Below, piece by piece: positions 1 through 23,000 of a DNA stretch of 64,000 bases. Below the pieces are notes generated by a model, which saw only the letters and a program-made list of their open reading frames with translations, was not told the origin of the DNA and ran no database searches. The translations under genes were made by a program, and so were the position numbers. The DNA is from Lingula anatina (Eukaryota; Brachiopoda; Lingulata; Lingulida; Lingulidae), in NCBI RefSeq assembly GCF_001039355.2, contig NW_019775533.1, positions 188,425 through 252,424 of the forward strand, given 5' to 3'. Position 1 is the stretch's first letter. Each line of letters starts with the position of its first letter.

Positions 1-95
1 TTTATGTGCATTCTATTTACCATTATTTAAGAAATCAAATAATCTAACTTTAATGTGCTGGTAGGTTTTCTCATGTACTGTAATGTTTATTACAG

Positions 96-1618
96 ATGTA
101 GATGAATGCCTCAGTAACCCTTGCCGAAACAGTGGCACATGCAACAACTTGCTGAACGGTTTCAACTGCGCATGTCCTATTGGTTTCACTGGAGACATGT
201 GCGAAACGGGTACGCACTGCTGGGACAATATCGAGGTTCTGTGTGGCATGACTATCATAGTGTAAAAGTTGTCAGATTGTAAGAAATTTTTAATAGATAC
301 ATGTACCATGAAGTGAGAGTGATGTGGGTGATTGCTGACTTCTACAGGCGAAAATGGTTAGAACGATCTTAGATTATATCCTGATAATTCACTATAAGTG
401 AGATGTGCGATTCATTGATAATTTGATCAAGTTCGAACTATAACCAGTGAAGCACTGGGTTCTTTAATACTAATAGGATCACAGTATAATCTACACGGCT
501 TTTAACTTTTATCTGTATGAAATTGAGATTTCACAACTAAATCTGTATCATTCAATGCATTTATCTATTGAAGACATTGATGAATGTGACGATAGCCCTT
601 GTCAGAACAATGCAACCTGTGAAAATTTGGCGGGAAACTTTAGTTGCACGTGCTTGGAAGATTTCAGTGGTCATAGATGCGAGAATGAAATCAGTAAGAA
701 ATATCGAGTTTTTTGATTAATTGAATTTTGCCCGCACTCGAACAGTTTGGCGTTTATTGCGCTTTACAATATCAAAGAAATATTCAGTAAAACGGGTAAC
801 AGTAATTATTAATAAGAGGCACTTTAACGTGCCGGTATTTCCGAGCCTTTACTACCGGTTTTGGTGGTTGTCAGTATGACACAGTAAACAGTTCATATTT
901 ATTTATTATATATATATATAATGAATTGTTGAATGTTTTTGGTTAATTTTTATTGGTTTTTAAAAACAATTTTGTATTTTTTTATTAATTCTTTTGATAT
1001 TCTACTGTTCCAGTCATTTCCAATAATCTAGGCAATTCAAATAGCCAGCGTTCTGGAAGCGCCAGTACTGCTAATCCGCCTGCACCAATGCTAGGATTTC
1101 TCGGATTCCTTGGGTTACTAGTGTTCGTTCCCTGTTTCATATTTTTTCTGTGGAAGCGTAACAATAAGAAAAGGTATTTATTTCAATGCCTTAGATATTT
1201 TAACTATTACTTTGATTTAATACATTTTTCTCTGAAGTTGAAAGCGCTAAATAGTGATGAATGCTCTTTTCACGTATATATTGTCTCTAATTTAACCAAA
1301 AAAAATCCTTTCAAAATACCTGACATTTTTTTTATTATTTTCGTTTCACTTCACATTATGTCTTGATATTAATTTGAATGGTACCATTGTAATTTACGAT
1401 TATTAAAATTGAGTGGGTATATTCGTAGAAAGGTAAGGCCACTTGACGAGCATCAAGAGGAGCAGAAAACCCCAGGAGCGAAGTACATCGTCTCTGAAGA
1501 GGACGAAACAAGCACAAAGGACACGGTCGCTGAAGAAAATGAGGACAGCGCAGCAAACGACACTAAAAACATGGGTGACGCGTCCTTTAAGTCAGATGAG
1601 CTTCTTCTTCGCGCCTGA
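96..1618 (+). CDS. EGF-repeat single-pass receptor, copy A (3' end only)
   Basis: This is the last part of a gene that begins left of the window. Four coding exons fit by splice signals and phase: 96-209 (EGF, phase 1-1, 114 nt), 574-693 (EGF, phase 1-1, 120 nt), 1014-1173 (transmembrane, phase 1-2) and 1429-1618 (cytoplasmic tail, TGA stop). The first EGF starts [10 protein letters not shown] and the second [10 protein letters not shown], which fits calcium-binding EGF modules. The membrane segment reads roughly [17 protein letters not shown] and is followed by a basic stop-transfer stretch, WKRNNKKR. The tail is acidic and ends KSDELLLRA. The tail exon starts AAAG|GTAAGG, so it contains a potential internal donor site. 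Every exon has a close match in copy B (14810-16279), including tail and 3' UTR, so the two genes are tandem duplicates. The ligand and function are unknown; by architecture it is a cell-surface adhesion or recognition protein. Confidence 0.85.
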
Positions 1619-2079
1619 AAGTCAATGACGTCGTCAGAGTTATTTTTGACTCCTGATTTTAAAGTAATCCGTGCAGAATACACGTATATACGTTGAAGAA
1701 TGTGGATGAGAGTTATCGTGGACTCTTATGTTTCTTCTGTAGTTATATTCAAACGTTTTTTATTTTGTCGTATGAGGCTTTATCACAATCACTGCATTGA
1801 TCTTTTAAATATAAGTTTCATAAATTGAGTTTAATTGGCGCATAAAGTAAAGACGTCGTAACACAATTACACAAATGTAATTTTAATTCAGTTTGATGCT
1901 ATAATCAAGAGATTGTTTTGATTTATAAGAACATCACAATTACAAATACTGATATTTGAAGTGTTTGACACCAATGTCAAAAACAATTCAATAAGCGAAG
2001 CGCACGTGTTTGGACTGAAACAATTACTGATGCATTGGTGAGTACCGGTATAACGTGACGGAGAGTCCCCAATAACGTG

Positions 2080-2127
<48 letters not shown>

Positions 2128-4504
2128 CGTGTTCGGTCTCACAATAACAGACACTGAGGAAGGTCACGGTGTGACCGAATGCTTTGTTTCTGCTTTTTCA
2201 TGAAACTTTTAAACTTATGATTATTAACAATAGACTACACAGATGAATGTTCATCAGAAAATATAAAATGATACATGAAATGTTTAACTTTGAAATTTTT
2301 ATGCATAATAAAAGCATGACTGTAGCATTCTTCACGTTAAAATTTACCGCAAGTTTTTCTATCAGAAGTTTGGAGTGACTTAATTTCTTATAAGATTTCA
2401 TGCTTTGTTATATGCTATTATGACTAGCAACCCCGAATTCCCGCCATGTTTAATTACATAAAAGACACTATAAAATGATGCTTATGCAAGGGCCATTGCG
2501 ACGGGATTTACTCGTCAAAAATAATAGCCTCAAATTAAAGGTGATACCGCTATCAGCGCTTGGTCGCAAATTGCGATGCTTTCGAGTTATGGAATAGCGA
2601 CGAATAGCCATGCTTGCGTTCAGTCGTAATTTGCTATGCTTTCGAGTTACGGAGCTTAGGACGTATGGCTTCATCAGATAGATGTGAGTAGATGTTGTTA
2701 CTCACTGACCGCTAGGTGGTATAGTGGCCAGGACCCTCTTATAAATGTCAGGCAGACCCCCCCCCCCCTCCCAGTATCAGTATCTATTCATGGGTGGCTG
2801 CATGGTGACACATGCTTTATGGGCTAGCTTTGAACGAAAGTCACATGTAAGCAATACTCAAAAGAAAAAATTCAAAAGGCCGAAATCTAATAAAAGCTGA
2901 ACAAACCGATACACAATTACGATGATAAATCAACGGTGTGGCATTTTACTAAAAACACCTTTTATAAAGATATGAAAATAAACTAATAACGACATTCACT
3001 CAGCTTTTCTTTTGTAAGGCTATTTGTGTATGCGTGCCACGAACATCAAGTAAATGAGATTGGATGTAAATGTATTGGAACGTAATGAACGTTATAATAT
3101 TGAGCTGGACATACCGTATGACCGAGTCCTACGATTAGCTCCTTGGGGTCAGTTCCTAGTGAAAGACCTCAGCTTAATATCCTAACGTTTAGCCGATGCC
3201 AGTTTAGATTTTTTTCATCTTTTAGCACGGAAACTTACAAATATACATTTTTGGGGTTCTACCTGTATATTTAAAACGGAATGAATATAATTCAGGGCAC
3301 AAGCCAGGATTAATGACCCTACTGTCTGCGTGCGGTTATGATGATGTTATACGTGTACAAAAACTTCGTTTGCTTAACATATAAGCAAACTGGAAAAAAA
3401 ACATTTGTAATCAGTCAAAGAGAAGACCACACTCTGTTTCATTACTTGAACAACACAAAACCCCTCATAAGTGGGAATACGTGAGACTGAAAAATACAAG
3501 GAAATTTTAAAATGATCGATTTAATGGTACTTTCTTTTTATCCTCTTCATATAAGCTTACATATGTTTGTCATTGTCTCAGAATATTTAACTGTAGGTAC
3601 TTTGTAGATTGAGTTGATTCAAGTTACCAGTACGTGGGAAATTTGGTACGTAACGAATTCATCACTATCTGGAACGCTTGCTACTGAATCCGATTACCTG
3701 GTTAAGTGCTTGTATACTGACGAATAAAATATTCCTAAACCAGAGAGAAACAAGAGATGTTTTGTGAAATAATATTTAATCAGCTAGTCTGGGGATAAGT
3801 TAACGTTGTGTAAATTTATATAGGCTGGGAGGTAAATAGACATCCCTCTAACGCGATAACAAAGGTATCTTTTGACTCTCACAAAGTTGAATATCACGAA
3901 GAATAAACTAAGGAAATAAAAGAAATATATTTGGTAACTTGACAAGAATATGTAGCCTTAAAATAAACTGAGGGGTAAACTAAATAGAAATCAATATGTT
4001 ACACACGTACATTCAGGTCAACGTCAACAGTACAAGCAATACAGGTGATTCAACTAAGGTTTATTTTATATCTGAAAGGGAGAACAACTTGTTCATATTG
4101 GCAATAAAATTTTTTTCCTGAGGTAAACGACAATTTTCCCAGACCAACAATGGTTAATTTTTTTTTTTTTTTTTGTAATGATCTCGGGTAACCGTCTATG
4201 AAGATCCCGTGGTTTGAAGGCAAGTACCAATTCCAGAATTATTGCGAAAACCGCCGATTTGGTAATGTAATAGAATTTCAATTTTTTGTGAGAAGTTTAC
4301 ATTGTATTTATTGTGAAATATGGATCTCATTGTTATCCCTTTAAGCGCCCTTTAAGAGCGCGCTTGAGTTGTGACTGCATTTACTTTTTCATTTCGAGGC
4401 TTATTTTTCTAGTGACAAAGCGTTTTCTACAATGTACTAAACGCCAAGCGTATAATTTATGTTGTTAAATGTCAATTGGTTATATTCAAGCGGACCGTCC
4501 TGGG
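1619..4504. other. Intergenic stretch between receptor copies A and B
   Basis: I see no convincing gene here. The first part is the 3' UTR of copy A; the first 30 or so bases after the stop are the same as after copy B. The stretch also holds a TA microsatellite (2081-2126), a short C run near 2757 and a degenerate direct repeat at about 2565-2655, in which gatgctttcgagttatgga recurs in altered form about 60 bases later. The promoter of copy B should lie towards the right end, but no clear TATA box stands out. Confidence 0.6.
2081..2126. repeat. (TA)n microsatellite
   Basis: An uninterrupted TA run of about 46 bases in intergenic DNA. Confidence 0.97.
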
Positions 4505-16279
<11,775 letters not shown>

Positions 16280-17357
16280 AAGTCAATGACGTCGTCAGAG
16301 TTATTTCAGCATCTTTTTCTTACTCCTGATTGTAAAGCAAACCCCATAGCTGACAGCTAATCCTCCTTCGTCCAGGACTGTGCTGAATGGTGAAATCGTT
16401 AGTTTGGAATTCGTTACCATTTATGAATTAAATGCATCTGATAACAGATTGCGTTGTCGTTCAAATAACGCTATGTGACGAGGCATACCCAAGCGCCACG
16501 CCACAATGCTTCCAGCATCGCTAACACATTTCGGAAATGCGTACTTTTTATCAATGTTGTTCAACTAGGTTTTGAGTATACCTTTATTTTCAAATATCGC
16601 ACATGACACGAGAAAACTCAATTATACTTAAAAGGATAAAATGGTGCTACAGTTTAATATATCAACAAATAATTTGTCACTGTAGCACAATAAGCTTGCT
16701 GCATACACGAACTACTGCCAACTGCAACACTCAGAAAATGCTTGCTCGTAAAAGAATCTACAGCTTTAAAACCTCACGCCACACAGGTGTGTTCGCTTGT
16801 GTTAATATGTATGTTAAAAGCAAAAATGTTGAATGGCCTTTTGCCTTTTTTTTTAACCGCGGTTGAGAGGTGCAATCGCCCTCCCACCAAAATTATTCTT
16901 AATTTATTTCTTTTTTTACCATTTAGATTTTTAAAACCTTTCAGTAATATAACTTTTGCTACTTTAGTGTATAGACATGGCACAATTTCCTTAATTTTCC
17001 GTTGTTTTTAGTCGGTGTCAGCACTTGTCAGATGCCGGATGACCGCATGTCGCCTGAGCTTAGGATTAAAACGCTATATATAAGTGTACACACATGTAAT
17101 TAGCCGTAGTGATAGGAGTATGTACAAGCCCTTGCAATGGTCTTTTAGCTGACCAGAAAATGAGCAACCTGTAACATTTGCTTAATATTCCATGCAGGAG
17201 TTTTAGTAATTCGAACGACACTGGTGTGTTTGTTCTCTTTTTATTCAGAAAGCATGAAGGGAATAATTAATAAACAGAATAATGTAGGGAGTGTCTGTGT
17301 GCTATTTTTATCTGCAGGAAAAATGCGTATTTACATTAAAAAAACATTTATATCCAG
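16280..17357. other. 3' UTR of receptor copy B and intergenic DNA
   Basis: The first part is the 3' UTR, matching that of copy A over its first 30 or so bases. I see no further gene before the candidate exon at 17358. The open frames here are short and lack protein-like composition. Confidence 0.5.
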
Positions 17358-17506
17358 GGAGAGTCCCCTTCCAACCCAACAACACGCTCCGGGAGCAGAA
17401 TGATGGATATATCCCCCCTCGCTCAGACCTATCCCAAGAAAAAATGAACGACACCCCCATCCCCATGGAACCGCTGTTCACTGGCTTGCATGATGCCCTT
17501 CCTTGA
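17358..17506 (+). CDS. Candidate orphan terminal exon
   Basis: A possible acceptor (tatatccag) is followed by a 149-nt open frame in phase 1 that ends at TGA. The peptide contains RVPFQPNNTLREQNDGYIPP and later ends FTGLHDALP. Its composition and higher GC differ from the AT-rich flanks, so it looks like real coding sequence. No partner exon was found nearby. It may be an alternative last exon of receptor copy B (a preceding exon must end in phase 1, as the EGF exons do), the end of an unrecognised gene, or a relic. I do not recognise the protein. Confidence 0.4.
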
Positions 17507-17686
17507 AGGTACTTGCCTCGTCTGAAACCTACCCAGACAGCTTATTAGTTTTAATGAAACGGTTAGAGTGGGTTGGCCTCCACGTTAGGGTCAATGGCTA
17601 CGGGCCTGTATTGCAATGTGTTAGTTGAGATTAATATACGATGCAGGTTACATTACTCAGCTGTAGCAACTTCTACTTGGCTCTTA

Positions 17687-17931
17687 GGCTTCGTTCACAT
17701 GCAATGTCTATTTTCTATTTTCTATTTTCGGTATGTCTTATGATCACGGTATGTGCACTGAATATCCCGCCGCGTAATTACTGGCAGCGCGAGCCAGTTA
17801 CTTATAGTAACTTATAGTAACTGGCTTGCGCTGCCAGTAATTACGCCGCGGGATATTCAGTGCACAGACCGTGATCATAAGACATACCGAAAATAGAAAA
17901 TAGAAAATAGACATTGCATGTGAACGAAGCC
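17687..17931. mobile_element. Palindromic Harbinger-like MITE, 245 bp
   Basis: The two halves are inverted copies of about 115-120 bp with only a few mismatches, around a short loop containing ttatagtaacttatagtaac. The ends are GGCTTCGTTCACATG and its complement CATGTGAACGAAGCC. A TTA trinucleotide directly flanks each end (17684-17686 and 17932-17934), as expected for the 3-bp TWA target duplication of PIF/Harbinger elements. The arms contain a repeated tctattttctattttc stretch. It encodes nothing and would need a transposase from elsewhere. The high arm identity suggests recent insertion. Confidence 0.85.
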
Positions 17932-17934
17932 TTA

Positions 17935-19890
17935 GTTTTACAATAGAATTTTTCGTGAAGTTTATCTAGAATTTCATTGTATAAAATATTACATAGTGAA
18001 GCGGCGTGTTTAAAATCTCAAACCCCTTATTCCTTTTCATTTTTATTGTTAAAAATTTTAATACTTTTAATACAGAATTAAAAAAATTATCCACATCGAT
18101 AAACATATTTTGTGTTTAGTTAAAGACTTAATTCAACGATGTTTTTTTCCTGTCTTTTTTATCCCTAATTTCTCTAATTATAGACTGAAGGGTGTCGTTA
18201 ACACTTTTTCACATTAGATGTCTTCTGCTCTAAAATTCCGCTCAAACTGGAAGTGACAATAAAGGTACAGCATGAAACCGTAAAATTGGCCTGGTTGTCA
18301 TAAAAGGTTCTTAAATATAAATTGAGGTATTGCAGGGCAATAATAGGATATTGGTCAGCAACAAGGGGAAATTGTCGGCAACACCAAAAAAAATGTTAGA
18401 ATGACTTTTTTTACCGCACATCCCTCAAGCTGTCGAATCTTATAAAATACAAAATACCTGTAAGCAAACATTAAAAGATAAATCGACTATCTAAAGAAAA
18501 TAAAAGGCACTTGCATACGTAATCACCCCGAAAGCTTGCCCGAGCTTTGATTTAAAACACTGTATGAGGTATTCCTTTAGCCGGGCCTTGGTCGCGGCTT
18601 TCGATATTTATTCTTTCATATCAAAATCCAATAACACATAGTTCATCCATTAAAACACTGTGTCTGTACGAGTCTTCAGGATTTATTTTTTAATTAGGTG
18701 GTCTCGACCGTACAGTAGTTCATTTGACCGCTTGCCAAAACCAGCTTTCCAGCGTCAACTCGATCTTCAATGTTCTTTACGAGAAATTAAAGGTAAATGT
18801 TTCAATGCTGCATGTTTATGCCATACGATACAAATAGATTACAAAACTGGCTTTATTTTCATGAAAAATTCCCCTTCTCCCCATCCTTCGTTTTTGTAAG
18901 ATGTATATTATAATTTAGGCTAATTTTCCGCGAGACCGTCTTGCCTCCATGTTTACGTTTACACGCGCCTCTATTTGCATCTTGTGTACAATTCATTATT
19001 ATTTCACGTGCAGCCTACACGGTGGGTGAAGTTAATGTTGCATGGGTGTCACCGTAACAGATCCCCGAAATAAGAAGATTGGGTCTTCATTAGACAGATA
19101 ACGCTACCAGCGAGCCATTAAGAAAGTCATAATCCCGGAAATGCTAGTAACGGTATAGACAAGCGGAGCCTAGTGTAATTAATTCTCCTACTTAACTATG
19201 TCTGTGTATACATACAGTAACCTATCCCGGTTTGTTAGAGGTTCGAATCCTTTGACTAAAGGTAAGATCTGAGGATACATTTGATGGGAGAAATAAATAA
19301 ACGATTATTCAATGAGTCGACGGCCCACTTAATGTGGTTCGTCTGAGGCGGCAGGAGGGGCGGGCATTAAGAAGTAATCGAATTAGTGTCAATTTCAGCC
19401 TGCGCGTTGGGGGTCTTATTTCCAGTGAGTCGACTTCGTGTCACAACGTATTCGGTACAACTGACAGCCAAATCTTCCTGTGGCTGATACGTCTTCATCT
19501 AGGGTTACAAATTTGGAGACGGTAGTTCTGGTTGCCTTGGTAACGCTATCAAGTATCCACTGGCGTGTGTCCATCTTTCAGTCGCGATAATACGCGCTTA
19601 ACTCCACGATTGAACGCTCGATAAGAGAGTCGCGGGTATAGTTAACTCGTGAGCCTCGGAGGCGACACTAGAATTATGAGTCAACCAAACAATTTATTCA
19701 AGCGAGAAATAAACTTTGGTCTCTAAAGTAAATTTTACAATTACGATCCATAAACATATCTGAAGTTGACTTCCTTTTTCCCAAAATTCTGTAGTCCTCC
19801 CGCATGTGTTGGGCCAACGTTTATCACAATTCAAGCGTGCACGTAACCTATGTGTTTGACATCCATTGCGCTGTCAATCAAAATCCAGCC
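17935..19890. other. Intergenic DNA upstream of HAND
   Basis: There is no supportable gene. The stretch is AT-rich to about 18900 and more mixed in base composition from there to the HAND promoter, so distal regulatory sequence is likely. No particular binding-site cluster could be established by eye. Confidence 0.5.
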
Positions 19891-19895
19891 CTCTG

Positions 19896-19947
19896 ATTGG
19901 TCGACGTCCCTGGCGCTGCTCACACACCGTCAGAGATAAATATATGG
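19896..19947 (+). promoter_or_regulatory. Probable HAND core promoter (CCAAT and TATA-like)
   Basis: An inverted CCAAT box (attgg, 19896-19900) lies about 35 bases before an AT-rich TATA-like element, gataaatatatgg (19935-19947). The HAND start codon follows at 20038. This spacing would give a 5' UTR of roughly 60-70 bases. The assignment is inferred from motif and position only. Confidence 0.5.
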
Positions 19948-20037
19948 ATATTCCTCGACATCTACATGTATCATTATTTAGCAGATCAGCACAAGGGTGT
20001 CGCTAGCCCCTAAGATACTGGACACAATTAGCACAAG

Positions 20038-23000
20038 ATGAGTTTGGTAAGTGGGTATCCTCAAAATTTCCACCCAGGCCCTATGCCGGAAATGTACCCG
20101 TACCACCAGGCCGCCTACCCCGAGCGACCCGACCCCGGTCCCGCGTACTTTCAGCACTGGATGTTCACCAACGGCGCTGGGGAGATGCAGCCGATGTCGC
20201 CGGACCAATACTGCGGACAAATCACAGAATTCCAGGGACTCGGTCCCATGCAATCGTTTGCTCAGTTTAACCCAGAGACTCGCGTTCGAGTAGTTAAGAG
20301 ACGGGTGTCCGCCAACAAGAAGGAAAGACGCCGTACTCTGAGTATTAACACTGCCTTCGCTGACCTGAGGGGGTGTATACCCAACGTCCCCTCAGATACA
20401 AAACTGTCAAAAATCAAAACTCTAAGGCTGGCCACTAGTTATATTGCCTATTTAATGGACATTTTGGCCAAAGATGACCCTAACTTAACGGAGGGTGGAT
20501 TCAAGGCGGAGATTACTAAGAAATTAGAGAGCAAAGAAGACAGGAGGAAAAGGGAACTGGTAAATATGATCCTTGAATATTTCACATTTACACTGTTATA
20601 TCTTAGTAACTTTATATATATTGTAAATTTCAATGGCAATTCCCAATATAAGTAGTCCATTCTGTTTTCAAATTTATAAGCAAACTTTAAGAGTGAAGGA
20701 GTTGGAAAACATGTTTGCTCCAAAAGTGGGTTAAAATTAAGACATACTTTTTAGTCACTCTTGACCTGAATATAAATTAAAACAAATTCTGTCAGTTTTT
20801 GTCAGTACCGTGTGTTTTTAGAAAGACGGCTTTAATTTTAATCTTGACTCATTAATTTGTATACTTTCATTCTTTAATCCAAATTTGTGGATATATGCTT
20901 ATTATAAATTTAGACATGAATGCTGTAAAAATGAAACTCGAAAAGGACTCAACAAAACACAATAAAAACCTAATGCTTAAAATGAAGCGAGCTGTAAATT
21001 TCACTTTCAACTAATATTTTTAAATTAATAATTTCTTTTGTATGGATTTATTTAAATATATATTAGTATTTATTCGCCTTTTTATTAATTTTGTCTTTTG
21101 AACAAATTTATGGACATTCCCCACCTCGATTAATTCATTCAAAAACTTATAAACTTGCGAGTATTAGTTATATTTGCAAAGATATAAAAACATTGATAAG
21201 CAATTATAATAATAATAATAATAATAATAAATTTTATCAGTTCCTTAAAAGATACAGCAAATTATATAATTCTGTAATGATTAAGAAACTAAACGTGATT
21301 TTCTATAGAAATATTGTATTAACACTTTAAAGTGTATGAGAACTGCAGGTTTTCATTAAACAAGTTTTCAATTAAACTATGTAAAAACAGTAAACTTTTA
21401 TATTTGTTCATATTTTCCATATATAATATAGTTTATTAAGTGTGTATTAATAAAGATCAAATATCAAAATGTAATGTAATTCTCGTGGTAATGCCGCTGT
21501 ATTATAACCAAGTGCAACCAGATGGACAGAATTTTCCCCGATCAATTTATTTTCTCACTACTGGTCACCCACCTGGAGCAGGAGAGGGATCAAAACAAGT
21601 CAACTATTTGTACATGTTTCCCATTCTTGAAGATATGTATTTGTCAGCACAGAAGCCTCTGAATATAGACACTGGTCTAGTAAATATTGCGGCATGTTTA
21701 AACTCCAGACATCCTGATACATAGAGAGACAGCTGAAGTAAGCCCCTTGTGTGAAAGCTCGTAAAATCTCACGAAATGACCGTCTGCCGTGCACTAGAAT
21801 TAATCACCAAGGACTCGAAAATATCTTCCTTTTTTCACTCTAACCAAAGCAAGATATTCTGGTTAATAAACCCAATGAATTAAACCCTCAGGTTGTATAA
21901 AACGCAATATTTTGTGCAGTGTGGAATTCGAAAAGTGGCTAAGTGTCAGCTGAGCGAAATCCCAATCAGTCCCCGCTGACGACCGCTGGTATAGTGGAGA
22001 GTAAGAGACAACGCTAAACGTCCTTCGTGTGACGGTGACGCAGGTCGCCCGGCGGGTAGACCGGAGACCCTCACAGGCTATCGTTCAGCGGGGTGAAGGT
22101 ATTCTACATGTACCAAACAAGTGCGTCTTCTTGTCAATCAGCGCGTGCCTCGGCGTTCCTGTCGCCATCGCATGCTCTCAAGTACGTCGAGGTGCGTTTC
22201 ATATTAGGTTAGAGCACACTCGGTTACAGATCGAGACTTAAGTCCAACCTTTGCCGTTCATTAACCCTAGTATTAATCTATGATATATGAGTAGACATGA
22301 TATAAAATGTGTTTGGGTATAATGTACATGTATTTCCTAATAAGTTAATTTATTGTTAACAAAAATGACATTTTTAGTACTGAAACGAAATGACCCGAAG
22401 AAATACCTACACAAAAGGTTTTGACTTATTATTTGTAATATAAGTATTGCTGTAAATTCAGAAAAAAAGACAGTCGATGGGATAAAGTGCATACTGTAAT
22501 ACATAAATTACGCAAGACACAAACTTATGAAAATCAAATTGCAAAGAATCACAAAAAAACCCGCTTATAAGATTTTTATGCATTTGGGCAAAGCGTTGTG
22601 TTATTTTGTGATTGTGAACCGAAACCGTACAGCAATGTCCCAAATCCATTTACCGTTTGGCTGATTGTTGTGTAGATGGTCATAGAGAGGACTGGTCACT
22701 GAACTTACTGACCAGCTATCATACATAGCGTGCCCAAAGCACGCACCATGCACAATTTGTCATCGATAGAAAATAAATGACCAGTGACAAGGCAAACAAT
22801 AACAGTAGTTTAAACTTGCATTTGGTTTCAACCATTATGGCATTTTTTTACGGCGACGCGTGCGAAAGTGGATTGAAATACCTCTAAGAAGAGATTAAAT
22901 CCCCCTGTGGTACGACCTTGGAAATTATTTTTTTAAAAACATCGTATCGAAACATAGATATTAACTTACAAAAACCTACAGTTTTTTATCTGACTTCATG

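Noticed and set aside
19201-19270. tRNA- or SINE-like B box (ggttcgaatcc)
   Set aside because: No matching A box or cloverleaf stems were found around it, so it is likely chance.
21440-21724. 94-codon open frame in the HAND intron
   Set aside because: No splice support, and no recognisable motif or homology.
22029-22241. 70-codon open frame in the GC-rich island
   Set aside because: The frame is probably open only because of GC content. The island itself is kept as a possible regulatory element.
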